Program-made: the position numbers and the translations under genes | The notes under the pieces: generated by a model | What the model was told of the DNA's origin: nothing | What the model saw: only the letters and a program-made list of their open reading frames with translations | Database searches by the model: none | Shown: positions 1 through 9,179 of the stretch, in pieces | Numbering within the stretch: position 1 is the stretch's first letter | How the letters are laid out: each line of letters starts with the position of its first letter | NCBI GenBank assembly: GCA_027078745.1 | Contig: JALWWO010000020.1 | Location: 26,119-90,118, forward strand | Direction of reading: 5' to 3' | Length of the DNA stretch: 64,000 bases | DNA from: Chromatiaceae bacterium | Lineage (GTDB): Bacteria; Pseudomonadota; Gammaproteobacteria; Chromatiales; Chromatiaceae

Positions 1-1
1 A

Positions 2-1012
2 CCCTTGGGAGATCCCTCGCTCCGCTGCGACCGACTGCGGCGGTTGCTGCAGCTCTTCGGCGGTCCCTTGGAACCCTTGCCCCGGGCAAAGGCTTTGGCA
101 TTGCTCCAAGGGGTGCTCCGAAGAATGGAATCAGAGCCCTGTCAGGCGTTAGATGCCCGCGGGCGGCCCGGGGGGGTGCTGAACCTCCCACCGGAAACCT
201 TCCCCTTCTTCATCGGGGATTTGCATGGCCGCCTGGATAATCTCCTGGTGATCCTCACCCAAAACGGTTTCTTGGAAGGACTGGAGCGGGGCACGGCAAC
301 CCTCATTTTTTTGGGTGATGCAGTGCATCCGGACGAATCCGGTCGGGAAGAGGAGATGGATTCTTCCATGTTGCTCATGGATTTCATCCTGTGCCTCAAG
401 CTCCGCTTCCCCGAGCAAGTGTTTTATCTGCGAGGCAACCACGACGGATTTTCCGAGGAGATCAGCAAGGGGGGCGTGCCCCAAGGCCTGCTTTGGAGGA
501 AAGCCCTGCATCAGGTGCGGGGGGCCAAGTATGTTCAAGCTATGGATCGCCTGTACGAACTCCTGCCCTATTTCGCCCTATCCAAACGATTCATCGCTTG
601 TCATGCCGGCCCGCCCAGCGCAAAGGTCTCTTTGGAGACGCTCATCAACATTCGGGACCATCCTCGCATCCTACGGGAAATCACGCACGTCCGATTGCGG
701 CGGCCCAATTCTCCCAGCGGCTATCATCAAGGCGAGGTGAAGCGCTTCCGGCGCCATTTGGGGCTCGATGAAAAAACCCCCTTTATCGTGGGACATACGC
801 CCCTTTCCCCAGACGATACCCTGTGGTTACAGGCAGGCGGTATTCCCCATCATCACGTGCTGTTCGGCGCGCATCCCCATCTCATCGGAACCCTTGTGCT
901 GATGGGCAAACATCTTCTACCCATGAGATATCCCACAGAACCTCTGGTCACTCTGGGCAACCGCTTGTTGAAGGAAAGGAACAAGATATCTTATAACGCT
1001 TGTAGCGCGTGA
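2..1012 (+). CDS. Calcineurin-like metallophosphoesterase (5' end outside window)
   Basis: The reading frame is open to the left edge, so this is probably a C-terminal part; the first possible start inside the window is a TTG at 5 and the first ATG is at 125. The visible 335 residues carry the binuclear-metal signature of the PPP/MPE superfamily: GDLHG near residue 71, GD near 104, GNHD at 144-147, a metal-ligand His at 200 and GH at 263. The substrate cannot be told from sequence; protein phosphatase-like or nucleotide hydrolase roles are both possible. It lies 24 bp upstream of the phosphohexomutase gene on the same strand and may be cotranscribed with it. Confidence 0.75.
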   Translation, partial: PLGDPSLRCDRLRRLLQLFGGPLEPLPRAKALALLQGVLRRMESEPCQALDARGRPGGVLNLPPETFPFFIGDLHGRLDNLLVILTQNGFLEGLERGTATLIFLGDAVHPDESGREEEMDSSMLLMDFILCLKLRFPEQVFYLRGNHDGFSEEISKGGVPQGLLWRKALHQVRGAKYVQAMDRLYELLPYFALSKRFIACHAGPPSAKVSLETLINIRDHPRILREITHVRLRRPNSPSGYHQGEVKRFRRHLGLDEKTPFIVGHTPLSPDDTLWLQAGGIPHHHVLFGAHPHLIGTLVLMGKHLLPMRYPTEPLVTLGNRLLKERNKISYNACSA

Positions 1013-1036
1013 ACGCTTAGCATCGGGAGAGAAGCC

Positions 1037-2515
1037 ATGCGGATCGGAGAGCTGATGGAAGAAAGCGGCGTGCGGTTCGGCACCAGCGGTGCCCGGGGCT
1101 TGGTCAGCCAAATGACGGATCGCGTGTGCTATGCCTATACGCAAGGGTTTCTGGAATACGCCGCTGCCGGCGGTGCGATTCAACGCGGCGGATCAGTAGC
1201 GCTGGCCGGGGATTATCGGCCAAGCACCGACCGCATCCTGGCCGCCTGTGTCCAAGCAATCGAAGATCTAGGTTATCAGCCTCGCTATCTGGGACGCATC
1301 CCCACGCCTGCTCTGGCCTACTTCGGCATTCAGAAAGGCATCCCCAGCTTGATGGTGACAGGCAGCCATATTCCCGATGACCGCAATGGCATCAAGTTCA
1401 ACCTGCCCTGGGGGGAGATCCTCAAGTCCGATGAGGCGGGCATCCGGCAGCGGCGGGTTCGCTTGCCTGCGGGAAAATTTCGGGAAGAGGGTTCCTTCCT
1501 CACGCAGCCCCAATTGCCAGCAATCGATCCCCTCGGCCTGTCCCATTATGTGGCGCGCTATCAGGATTTCTTCCCAGCGGATTGTCTGCGAGGACTGCGG
1601 ATCGGCCTGTACGAGCATTCCAGCGTCGCCCGAGAAGCCTTCTTCCAGGTGCTATCCAGCTTAGGCGCAGCGGTAGAACGGCTCGGCCGTTCAGAGACTT
1701 TCGTGCCTGTGGACACGGAAGCCATCCGGCAGGAAGATATTGACTTGGCCCGAACCTGGGCCCGTCAAGGAAATTTTGATGCTCTGGTCTCCGCAGACGG
1801 GGATGGGGATCGCCCTCTGATTGCGGACGAACAGGGACGCTGGCTGCGGGGGGACATCGCGGGCATCCTCTGCGCCCGACAGCTGGGAGCACAGGGGGTG
1901 GCTGTGCCCATCAGTTGCAACACTGCATTGGAAAAGACCGGTTGGTTTCCCCAGATCCTGCGCACCCGCATCGGTTCCCCCTATGTGATCGAAGGAATGA
2001 ACAACCTCTGCCGTCAGGGCGTCGCCCCTGTGGTGGGTTACGAGGCCAACGGGGGGTTCCTCACCGCTACAGCGATCCAGCGAGCCGGTCACTGCCTTTC
2101 TCCCCTGCCCACCCGAGATGCAGTGTTAGTGGCAGTAACGTTGCTTCAGGCGATGCGGGAACAGGGTCGTCCCCTCTCTGCCCTGGTGTCCGAGTTGCCG
2201 AAGCGATTCACCGCCAGCGACCGCATCCAGAACTTCCCCACGGAACTGAGTCGAGAGCGCTTGGCTGTTCTCAACAGCGGCGATCCGGAAAAAGATCGGG
2301 CTGCGGCGGAAGCGCTGCTTGGGGATCTCTTCGGGTCAGTGGAGAAAATTGATCATACAGACGGAGTGCGCCTCTATTTCACCACAGGGGAAATTGTCCA
2401 TCTGCGCCCCTCCGGCAATGCACCGGAACTGCGAGTTTATACGGAAGCGGATACCCAGGAGCGGGCCTGGGAGATGAACCAGCGCTGTCTGGAAAAGCTC
2501 GCCGCTTGGCTTTAA
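1037..2515 (+). CDS. Phosphomannomutase/phosphoglucomutase family protein
   Basis: A 492-residue alpha-D-phosphohexomutase that interconverts hexose 1- and 6-phosphates to feed sugar-nucleotide synthesis. The four expected regions are in order: an N-terminal FGTSGARG loop (14-21), the phosphoserine loop TGSHIP (108-113, Ser110 being the phosphorylated residue), the metal loop DGDGDRP (about 253-259) and, near the C-terminus, the sugar-ring contact EANGG and phosphate-binding RPSGNAPE. The TGSHIP form instead of TASHNP marks a particular subgroup, so mannose versus glucose specificity is not assigned. Ugd and a flippase nearby support a role in envelope polysaccharide supply. Confidence 0.88.
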   Translation: MRIGELMEESGVRFGTSGARGLVSQMTDRVCYAYTQGFLEYAAAGGAIQRGGSVALAGDYRPSTDRILAACVQAIEDLGYQPRYLGRIPTPALAYFGIQKGIPSLMVTGSHIPDDRNGIKFNLPWGEILKSDEAGIRQRRVRLPAGKFREEGSFLTQPQLPAIDPLGLSHYVARYQDFFPADCLRGLRIGLYEHSSVAREAFFQVLSSLGAAVERLGRSETFVPVDTEAIRQEDIDLARTWARQGNFDALVSADGDGDRPLIADEQGRWLRGDIAGILCARQLGAQGVAVPISCNTALEKTGWFPQILRTRIGSPYVIEGMNNLCRQGVAPVVGYEANGGFLTATAIQRAGHCLSPLPTRDAVLVAVTLLQAMREQGRPLSALVSELPKRFTASDRIQNFPTELSRERLAVLNSGDPEKDRAAAEALLGDLFGSVEKIDHTDGVRLYFTTGEIVHLRPSGNAPELRVYTEADTQERAWEMNQRCLEKLAAWL

Positions 2516-2548
2516 GCCCTCCCCCTGGCGGGGGAGAGCAGGGGAAAG

Positions 2549-3070
2549 CTAGGGACAGGAAGCTTTGCTGCCCCCGATCTTCCCTGTGGCTACGAGGAAG
2601 GCATTAAAGGGACCCATCACGCCCATAGCTTCAGTCTTAGGCCCTTTGAAGTGGAGCTTGCCGGTCATCATGGCACCCATGGCACCGCAGCCAAAGCTAC
2701 CCTCACCCATGCAGGTCCAATCCTCATCCGTGGCATACATGAGATAGTCCACGTCATAGTTGGGGCTGCTGTGCTTGACCGCCCCCCCGTAGACGCAGAT
2801 CGCTTTGCCGTTCTTGTCGCTGATCTGCAACTCTACCTTGCTGGATTCCCCGCAATTCTCCCGATACAGGTGGATGGTCTTGTAGCCCCGTCCCGCATCG
2901 TTCGCAGCCCAGTTGTCGCCGCCCAATCCCTCGGTCAGTTCCGCATTCTTGTTCCAGGCATCGCACATCTTGGCGGCCCAGTCCGCATCCATGAAGGTAC
3001 CTGCTTGCAGAGCACTGGCAGAACCGAAGAAGCCCAGGGCTGCAAGGGCGGAGATCAAATTTCTTTGCAT
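2549..3070 (-). CDS. Secreted SCP2-like (sterol-carrier-type) protein
   Basis: A 173-residue protein with a clear N-terminal signal peptide (Lys/Arg-poor start, hydrophobic Ala/Leu/Gly core, cleavage near ALQAG at about residue 24). The C-terminal half (MMTGKLHFKGPKTEAM followed by an aromatic/Leu-rich segment) has the shape of SCP2 lipid-carrier domains, here apparently sent to the periplasm. Several Cys residues could form disulfides. SCP2 assignment is by pattern recognition only; the ligand and pathway are unknown. It stands alone with 250 bp of non-coding DNA upstream. Confidence 0.55.
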   Translation of the reverse strand: MQRNLISALAALGFFGSASALQAGTFMDADWAAKMCDAWNKNAELTEGLGGDNWAANDAGRGYKTIHLYRENCGESSKVELQISDKNGKAICVYGGAVKHSSPNYDVDYLMYATDEDWTCMGEGSFGCGAMGAMMTGKLHFKGPKTEAMGVMGPFNAFLVATGKIGGSKASCP

Positions 3071-3133
3071 GATTCCTCCTTAGGATTTTCACATTGTGGT
3101 TTCCACGCTGAGTGGAGCCTGAGATTCTGACAT

Positions 3134-3164
3134 CTTCCCTTTCCTAAGGGAAGAGGCGTTTTTT
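3134..3164 (+). terminator. Hairpin plus T6, possible plus-strand terminator or REP-like element
   Basis: CTTCCCTT (3134-3141) pairs perfectly with AAGGGAAG (3146-3153) across a 4-base loop, and T6 follows at 3159-3164. As a terminator it would act on plus-strand transcripts, although both flanking genes are on the minus strand. A near-identical hairpin without T-run occurs at 31735-31752, so it may be a dispersed intergenic repeat. Confidence 0.4.
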
Positions 3165-3324
3165 GGTCAAAGTGTCGGGTAGTACCCGCTTCTTCCCAAG
3201 GATCCCTATTTCCTCGAGCCAGTTGAGCTCGGCCTCCTGCTTGACGACCTACACTTAGGCGAGCCCGAGCAGCATTCCCGCCGGATCTCAATAAATGGGA
3301 TGGACCAGACTGACTTGAACCCCG

Positions 3325-4665
3325 TTAGGTTTTCGGCGATGCAGGGAGACGACCGATAGAAATATAGGTGAGTCCAGCGGCAGCTACTCGTTCTGGTGAA
3401 AAGAGGTTGCGCCCGTCAAAGATCACGGGATACTTGAGCTTCTCTCGGATAACGAAAAAATCCGGGCTGCGGAAGGCAGTCCATTCCGTGAGGAGGGCGA
3501 GTCCATCCGCATCTTGCAGCGCGGAATAGGGATCTTCCGCAAAGCGGAGATCCGACCGGTCGCCATAGATCCGGCGGGTTTCTTCCATGGCTGCGGGGTC
3601 GAAGCAACAGACGCTGGCCCCTGCAGCCCAAAGGGCTTCCATGAGATCTCGGCTCGGGGCTTCCCGCATGTCATCCGTGTTGGGCTTGAAGGCTAGCCCC
3701 CAGAGGGCAAAGCGCCGTCCCCGCAGATCGCCTTGAAAATACTGCTGGATCTTTTCGAACAGCAGGTGTTTCTGCCGTTGGTTGACCGCTTCCACCGCCT
3801 GGAGGATCCGGGCTTCACAACCCACCTCTTGGGCGGTGTGGATGAGCGCCCGCACATCCTTGGGGAAGCAAGAACCTCCATAGCCGCAGCCGGGATAGAT
3901 GAACTGATAGCCGATGCGGGGATCGGAACCGATGCCCACGCGAACCCGCTCGATATCCGCACCCAATGCTTCAGCGATGCGGGAAAGCTCGTTCATAAAG
4001 CTGATCTTGGTAGCCAGCAGAGCGTTAGCGGCATATTTCGTCAGTTCCGCAGAACGGATGTCCATGAGCATCACGCGATCGTGGTTCCGGTTGAAGGGAG
4101 CATAGAGGGCCCGCAGCAGTTCTGCGGTGCGTGGATTGTCTGTGCCCAGAATGATGCGATCCGGCCGCATGAAATCCTCGATGGCTGCGCCCTCCTTCAG
4201 GAATTCCGGATTGGAGACCACATCGAATTCCACCGACAACCCCCGAGATGCGAGGGCTTCCCGAACCGTCTGGGCTACCCGATCCGCAGTGCCCACAGGC
4301 ACAGTGGATTTGTCCACCACAATGCGATAGCGCTCCATATAGGTACCGATGGTGCGGGCGACATTGAGCACCTGTTGCAGATCCGCTGCGCCCTCCTCAT
4401 CCGGCGGTGTGCCCACAGCGATGAACTGGAAGAGACCGTGGGCCACCCCTTCTGCGGGATCTTGGGAGAAATCCAAGCGCCCTGCCGCTCGATTTCTACG
4501 CACTAATTCCTCCAAACCCGGCTCAAAGATGGGGATGCCTCCGCGTTTGAGCAGAGCAATCTTTTCCGGGTTTGTATCAATGCAGAGCACCCGATTGCCC
4601 ACTTCTGCCAGGCAAGCACCGGTCACCAGGCCTACATAGCCGCTGCCAAAGATCGTCACGTCCAT
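3325..4665 (-). CDS. ugd: UDP-glucose 6-dehydrogenase
   Basis: Oxidises UDP-glucose to UDP-glucuronate in two NAD-dependent steps, a precursor for acidic surface polysaccharides. The 446-residue protein has the N-terminal NAD-binding loop [10 protein letters not shown] (7-16), the central helix with catalytic Lys210 ([13 protein letters not shown]) and the nucleophile Cys266 in [12 protein letters not shown]. The C-terminal UDP-binding domain is complete. Length is typical of the family. It is divergent from dsrC and neighbours the flippase gene, consistent with a polysaccharide role. Confidence 0.95.
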   Translation of the reverse strand: MDVTIFGSGYVGLVTGACLAEVGNRVLCIDTNPEKIALLKRGGIPIFEPGLEELVRRNRAAGRLDFSQDPAEGVAHGLFQFIAVGTPPDEEGAADLQQVLNVARTIGTYMERYRIVVDKSTVPVGTADRVAQTVREALASRGLSVEFDVVSNPEFLKEGAAIEDFMRPDRIILGTDNPRTAELLRALYAPFNRNHDRVMLMDIRSAELTKYAANALLATKISFMNELSRIAEALGADIERVRVGIGSDPRIGYQFIYPGCGYGGSCFPKDVRALIHTAQEVGCEARILQAVEAVNQRQKHLLFEKIQQYFQGDLRGRRFALWGLAFKPNTDDMREAPSRDLMEALWAAGASVCCFDPAAMEETRRIYGDRSDLRFAEDPYSALQDADGLALLTEWTAFRSPDFFVIREKLKYPVIFDGRNLFSPERVAAAGLTYISIGRLPASPKT

Positions 4666-4782
4666 AGATTTTCTCCAAAGAGATGGGATTTATCGTTCCC
4701 CTGGTTTTTTGAAAAACTGCCCCCAATCTTGAAGAGGCCTAAAACCTAGTGTTCTACTCAAGTTTCGATGGGAGGTGCTGCA

Positions 4783-5079
4783 ATGGCTGTTTCTGTGCCC
4801 GTGGATGGCGAGGGGTTCCTCATCAATCGGGAGGATTGGACAGAGGAAGTGGCCCGAGCGCTGGCCAAGGCGGACGACTTCGAGATCACGGATGAAATCA
4901 TGGGCTACATTCTAGAAGCCCGCCGCATGTACGAGAACGACGGGGTGGTTCCCCCGATCCGCAAGTTTGCCAAAGCCGTGGGCGTGTCGACCAAAGATCT
5001 CTATGCCCTCTTCAAAAAAGGTCCCATGAAGCTCATCTGCAAATGGGGCGGTCTGCCCAAGCCTACGGGCTGCGTCTGA
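4783..5079 (+). CDS. dsrC: DsrC/TusE family sulfur-relay protein with both redox cysteines
   Basis: A 98-residue protein ending GLPKPTGCV, with Cys97 (penultimate) and Cys86 placed eleven residues earlier. Both cysteines are needed for the trisulfide chemistry of true DsrC, whereas TusE-type relay proteins keep only the penultimate one. The start at 4783 is preferred over the upstream in-frame ATG at 4768 because GGGAGGT sits directly in front of it. DsrC carries sulfur between sulfurtransferases, dissimilatory sulfite reductase and heterodisulfide-reductase-like membrane or cytoplasmic complexes. No dsrAB is visible. The Qmo/Hdr operon at 32-37 kb is the closest plausible partner in this window, but that is inference. 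Confidence 0.88.
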   Translation: MAVSVPVDGEGFLINREDWTEEVARALAKADDFEITDEIMGYILEARRMYENDGVVPPIRKFAKAVGVSTKDLYALFKKGPMKLICKWGGLPKPTGCV

Positions 5080-5087
5080 TTTTCGAT

Positions 5088-6563
5088 TCATGCCGGCTGC
5101 CCTAGGGCCCTCAGCTTCCTACCGTCAAAGGCATAGACAATGCCCAGGTAAACGGCAAAACAAAGGGTCGCGGCAAGCCACCAGGGCAGTCCGGCATCTA
5201 TCAGGGGGCCCCGCCCCAGATAAACCAGCAAGAGCGCTAAGCTCAGATAGCCGAACAAAGGCTTCAACCGATAGGGCACCGGATAATAGCGGCGGCCGAG
5301 CCCGTAGGAAACCAACACCATGAAGCTGTAACAGAGCAGATGGGCCCAGGCGGCCCCCAGATAGCCATAGCGGGGTACCAGCCCGAACAGGGCGAGCACA
5401 GTCACCACCGAACCCGCCAACGCGACCCCCGCCCCCAGCCCCGTCCGGTCGGAAAGCTTGTACCAGATGGACAGGTTCACATAGACCCCCAGCAACAAGT
5501 TGGCGATCAGCAGCAGGGGCACGATCTCCAAGCCCTCCCGATAGGCCGCGCCCACAAAATATTGGAAGATCTCCAGATAGAGGGAGACCAGCAGGAAAAT
5601 GCCCAAGCAAAAAATGACGAACCAATGCAATACCAGGGCATAGGTCTGGCGGGCGTTGGGTTGTGTCGCTTGGGCGAAGAAAAAGGGTTCTCCCGCATAC
5701 CGGAAGGCTTGGATGAACAGGGTCATGAGGATGGAGAGCTTATAGCAAGCGCTATAGATCCCGAGCTGGGCCAGATTGGTTTCCAAGTCGTAGGGCAGGA
5801 GATATTTGAGGGCGGCCCGGTCGAGCATTTCGTTGACGATTCCGGCCAGGCCGATGAGCACCATGGGAGCGGAGTAGCGGATCAGCCGCCGGAACAGGAC
5901 ACCATCAAAGCCCGCACCGATGGCCCGCAACTCCGGTGCGAGGAGCAGGAGCTTGCCCGCGCTGGCGGCGAGATTGGCGAGGAACACATAGCCTACCCCG
6001 ATTTGCGGATTCCAGAGGCTGCCCAGAAAGGATTGAGGATCTTCCTGAAACGCGGGGCGGCAGAGCAGGAGGAAAAACAGATTCAACCCGATGTTGATGC
6101 CGATTTCGGCGAGCTTGATCCAGGCGAAGCGAAGCGCCCGATGCGCCGCCCGCAGCCGAGCGAAGGCGGCAGCACCGATGGCATCCAGGGCGACGATCCC
6201 GGCCACCCAGAGGACATAATCCACTTGATCGGGATATTCCAGCCATCGGGCGATCGGTTCCCGAGCCAGCCAGACCACCAGCAGAAAAAGGCTGTTGCTG
6301 AAGAACAGGGTGCGCAGCACGGTGGAGAACACTCGATCTTGGGTGCGATCCGTGCGAAACCGGAAATAACCGGTTTCCAGGCCGAAGACCAAGACCACGG
6401 AAAGGAAGCCCATGTAGGCGTAGAACTCCGCGACTACGCCATATTCTGCCGGCAGGAAACTATAGGTGTAGAGGGGAACGAGCAGATAGTTGAGGAAGCG
6501 ACCCAGCACACTGCTGAGCCCGTAGATCGCTGTCTGTGAGACTAGTTTTTTCAGGGCGTCCAA
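5088..6563 (-). CDS. Polysaccharide flippase, MATE/MVF-like (Wzx type)
   Basis: A 491-residue integral membrane protein with about 12-14 hydrophobic segments and the N-terminal pattern of PST/Wzx exporters (LVSQTAIYGLSSVLGRF, then LVPLYTYSFLPAEYG). Such proteins flip lipid-linked oligosaccharides across the inner membrane. It converges with dsrC with only 8 bp between the genes. Together with ugd it forms a small envelope-polysaccharide group on the minus strand. Substrate specificity cannot be predicted. Confidence 0.85.
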   Translation of the reverse strand: MDALKKLVSQTAIYGLSSVLGRFLNYLLVPLYTYSFLPAEYGVVAEFYAYMGFLSVVLVFGLETGYFRFRTDRTQDRVFSTVLRTLFFSNSLFLLVVWLAREPIARWLEYPDQVDYVLWVAGIVALDAIGAAAFARLRAAHRALRFAWIKLAEIGINIGLNLFFLLLCRPAFQEDPQSFLGSLWNPQIGVGYVFLANLAASAGKLLLLAPELRAIGAGFDGVLFRRLIRYSAPMVLIGLAGIVNEMLDRAALKYLLPYDLETNLAQLGIYSACYKLSILMTLFIQAFRYAGEPFFFAQATQPNARQTYALVLHWFVIFCLGIFLLVSLYLEIFQYFVGAAYREGLEIVPLLLIANLLLGVYVNLSIWYKLSDRTGLGAGVALAGSVVTVLALFGLVPRYGYLGAAWAHLLCYSFMVLVSYGLGRRYYPVPYRLKPLFGYLSLALLLVYLGRGPLIDAGLPWWLAATLCFAVYLGIVYAFDGRKLRALGQPA

Positions 6564-6605
6564 GAATTCTTCCGATCTGACCCGAGTCAGTCTGAGAGAA
6601 CAAAT

Positions 6606-7100
6606 TCAGGTTTCCGATGCGGGCCGGTTCCATGTGCGATAGGGCTGCTTGGCCAGGTTCACATTGTAATAGCGGGGATCCTCTGAAACCTCTTCCCCCA
6701 GCCAATCCGGGCGGATGAAGGGTTCTTCCGGATCCTGCAATTCGATCTCTGCGAGCACTAGTCCCGCATTGGCTCCCAAGAATACATCCAGATCCCAGCG
6801 ATGGGCTCCAACCTGCACCTGATAGCGGATCTTATCGATGGGTGGGAACAGGGCAAATTCCGCCAGCAGGGCTTGGGCATCCTCCTGAGGGATGGGATAC
6901 TCGAATTCACTGCGGGCGATACCCTTGCTGGCCCCCTTGAGGGTGAGGAACGCTTCCTGGGCCTTGATCCGCACCCGAAGGGTCAAGTCCGGGCGGTCCA
7001 GGAGATAACCTTGCACCAGACGGGTTTCGGACAGGACCTGACTGCGCCAAGTCTCTCCCTTTACCAGGAATTTCCGTTCGATCTCTTTCGCCATTCTCAT
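6606..7100 (-). CDS. CYTH-domain triphosphatase (TTM family)
   Basis: A 164-residue single-domain CYTH protein. The hallmark ExExK motif is near the N-terminus (KEIERKFLV), followed by alternating charged strands (Arg/Lys/Glu) that line the triphosphate tunnel. Single-domain bacterial members are mostly inorganic tripolyphosphatases or thiamine-triphosphatase-like enzymes rather than adenylate cyclases. The start ATG at 7100 overlaps the rlmD stop (ATGA); an in-frame ATG at 7094 is an equally good start. Translational coupling to rlmD is likely. Confidence 0.85.
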   Translation of the reverse strand: MRMAKEIERKFLVKGETWRSQVLSETRLVQGYLLDRPDLTLRVRIKAQEAFLTLKGASKGIARSEFEYPIPQEDAQALLAEFALFPPIDKIRYQVQVGAHRWDLDVFLGANAGLVLAEIELQDPEEPFIRPDWLGEEVSEDPRYYNVNLAKQPYRTWNRPASET

Positions 7101-8419
7101 TCCCCGTTGCGTTCAAAAACTGCCATAGCCTCCACATGGGCTGTGTGCGGAAACATGTCCATGGCGCCGGCCGCTTCCAACCGATAGCCGAGCTGATGCA
7201 CCAAGCGATCCGCATCCCGCGCTAGAGTCGCGGGGAAGCAAGACACATAGAGCAGTCGCTGCACCCCCAGGGCGGGGAGCTGATCCAGCACTGCCCAGGC
7301 CCCGCTGCGGGGTGGATCGAGCAAAGCCTTGTGGAAGCGACCTTGCGCCCAGGTGCCTCCTTCCTGTTGCAGATCGGCAGTTTGAAAGTCCAGGTTTTCC
7401 AATCGGTTCCGCGCCGCGTTCTGCCGCGCCCGAGCGACCAGTTCTTCATTGCCTTCGATGCCCAGCACCCAAGCCGCTCGCTTCGCCAGGGGTAGGGTGA
7501 AATTGCCCACCCCGCAGAAGAGATCCAGAATGCGTTCTTCCGGCTGGGGGTCCAGCAGGTTCAGGGCCTGATCCACCATGCGCCGGTTCAATTCCAGATG
7601 CACCTGGGTGAAATCCGTGGGGGCGAAATGAATGCGTACGCCGAACTTCGGCAGGAGATATTGCAGGTCCACCGGTTCAGTCAGCGGCGTCAGGCTTTCT
7701 GGACCGCCGGGCTGCAGATAGAAATAGAGTCCGGTATCCTCCGAGAAGCGGACGAGGGCTTGCCGATCCGCTGCATTGGGAGGCTGCAGGGTGCGCAGCA
7801 CCAGCACGCAGGGCCCTTCTCCCATGGCCATCTCCACCTGGGGAATCTGCTTGCGGATGCTCAGCCGGTCGAGGAGATCGGCGAGGGCCTCGATGCGTGC
7901 CCCGACCTGGGGATGCAACACCTCACAGCGGCGCAGATCTGCGAGAAAGGAAGCGTTGCGCTCCCGAAAGCCCAGAAGCGTGCGCCCCTTTTTCTCCACC
8001 CGCCGCACGCCGAGCCGCGCTTTGCGCCGATAGCCCCAGTGCTTTGCGCTGAGCGGGGCAAGCCAACGTTCGGGTTCCACATGGCCGATCCGCCGCAGCA
8101 CCTCCCCCAAGATCTCCTGCTTCCGCTGGATCTGGGCGTTGGGGTCCAGGTGCTGGAGACTACAGCCCCCGCAGATTCCGAAATGAGGACAGCGTGGAAG
8201 CACCCGCTGGGAGGCGGGTTCGAGCACTTCCAGCACGCGGCCTTCATCAAAAGCCCGCCGGCAGCGGGTATATTGAAAGCGCACCCGCTCCCCGGCTAAC
8301 GCTCCATCGATGAATACAGTCTTGCCCGCGATGCGCGCTAATCCCCGCCCCTCGTGGGTGAGGGATTCGATCCGCGCTTCGACGGGCTCTGTGGGCAAGG
8401 CCTTCCGTTTCTTTCCCAA
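7097..8419 (-). CDS. rlmD: 23S rRNA (uracil-1939 C5)-methyltransferase
   Basis: A 440-residue RumA/TrmA-class methyltransferase: an N-terminal TRAM domain, then the iron-sulfur Cys cluster CPHFGICGGC (about residues 77-86), the SAM-binding motif DLFCGVGNFTLPLA, DPPRSG, and the catalytic-Cys motif YVSCFPATLARD near the C-terminus. It methylates U1939 in 23S rRNA. It is three bases downstream of yciO and overlaps the CYTH gene, so yciO-rlmD-CYTH looks like one minus-strand transcription unit. Confidence 0.92.
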   Translation of the reverse strand: MGKKRKALPTEPVEARIESLTHEGRGLARIAGKTVFIDGALAGERVRFQYTRCRRAFDEGRVLEVLEPASQRVLPRCPHFGICGGCSLQHLDPNAQIQRKQEILGEVLRRIGHVEPERWLAPLSAKHWGYRRKARLGVRRVEKKGRTLLGFRERNASFLADLRRCEVLHPQVGARIEALADLLDRLSIRKQIPQVEMAMGEGPCVLVLRTLQPPNAADRQALVRFSEDTGLYFYLQPGGPESLTPLTEPVDLQYLLPKFGVRIHFAPTDFTQVHLELNRRMVDQALNLLDPQPEERILDLFCGVGNFTLPLAKRAAWVLGIEGNEELVARARQNAARNRLENLDFQTADLQQEGGTWAQGRFHKALLDPPRSGAWAVLDQLPALGVQRLLYVSCFPATLARDADRLVHQLGYRLEAAGAMDMFPHTAHVEAMAVFERNGE

Positions 8420-8422
8420 GGT

Positions 8423-9049
8423 TCAGACCTCATCGAACAAAGAGGCATCCCCCTTCCCATAGCGGAGCACCTGGGGGGTTTCCTGGGTCAGGTCCACCAC
8501 AGTGGTGCTCTCCAGCCCACAGAAGCCCCCATCGATGATCAAATCCACCTGATGACCGAGGAGATCGCGCATTTCGTAGGGATCAGTCAGGGGGAATTCG
8601 TCGCCGGGCAAGATCAGGGTGCTGCTGAGAATAGGTTGATCCAGGGTATCCAGGAGGGATTGGCAGATGGGATGATCCGGCACCCGGATGCCGATGGTCT
8701 TCCGTTTGGGATGCATCAAGCGCCGAGGCACCTGCTTAGTGCCCTGGAAGATAAAGGTGTAGGGACCTGGGGTCAGGGTTCTGAGCAACCGGAAGCCCTG
8801 GTTATCCACCTTGGCATAGGTGCTGATCTCCGAAAGATCCCGGCACACCAGGGTGAAATTGTGGCGCTGATCCAGCTGGCGAATCCTGCGGATGCGTTCC
8901 ATGGCGGATTTTTCCCCGATCTGGCAACCCAGGGCATAGCAAGAATCCGTGGGATAGAGGATCACCCCACCGGCGAGCAGAATATCCACCGCGCGGCGAA
9001 TGAGGCGAGGTTGAGGATTTTCCGGATGAATCGTGAAAAATTGGGCCAT
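8423..9049 (-). CDS. yciO: YciO/YrdC/Sua5 family protein
   Basis: A 208-residue protein of the YciO branch of the Sua5/YrdC fold, recognised by its MAQFFTIHPENPQ start, the nucleotide-binding pocket YPTDSCYALGC and the basic residues expected for carbamoyl-adenylate/RNA binding. YrdC proper makes threonylcarbamoyl-AMP for t6A tRNA modification; YciO paralogues have weak or uncertain activity. In many Gammaproteobacteria yciO directly follows rnm (yciV). Here the two are separated by a 2.6-kb insertion, and the first 33 bases of yciO plus the end of rnm are present twice. Confidence 0.9.
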   Translation of the reverse strand: MAQFFTIHPENPQPRLIRRAVDILLAGGVILYPTDSCYALGCQIGEKSAMERIRRIRQLDQRHNFTLVCRDLSEISTYAKVDNQGFRLLRTLTPGPYTFIFQGTKQVPRRLMHPKRKTIGIRVPDHPICQSLLDTLDQPILSSTLILPGDEFPLTDPYEMRDLLGHQVDLIIDGGFCGLESTTVVDLTQETPQVLRYGKGDASLFDEV

Positions 9050-9171
9050 GAAGCTAAGGTTATTTGGGTGCTAAGGGCCAATGCTGCCAGATCGGCGAGC
9101 AGCCTGCTGGCAAGGAAGGCATTTTCCCCAGATTGCGACGGGGATCTTCCGGCCCATGATAATCGCTCCCG
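9017..9171. repeat. Direct repeat copy 1: duplicated rnm-tail/yciO-head junction
   Basis: These 155 bp match 11808-11962 with four mismatches (9023, 9041, 9156, 9159). This copy contains the functional yciO start and a non-functional remnant of the last roughly 36 codons of rnm. All four differences are third-codon-position, synonymous changes in the respective rnm or yciO frames. The two copies are in the same orientation and bracket the CAP-protein region. Confidence 0.95.
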
Positions 9172-9179
9172 TTCGATAA

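Noticed and set aside
4768..4782. Upstream ATG of dsrC
   Set aside because: The GGGAGGT between the two ATGs is the ribosome site for the second start at 4783.
5340..6539. 399-codon plus-strand frame opposite the flippase gene
   Set aside because: Gln/Glu/Gly-rich shadow of a membrane-protein gene; no family resemblance.
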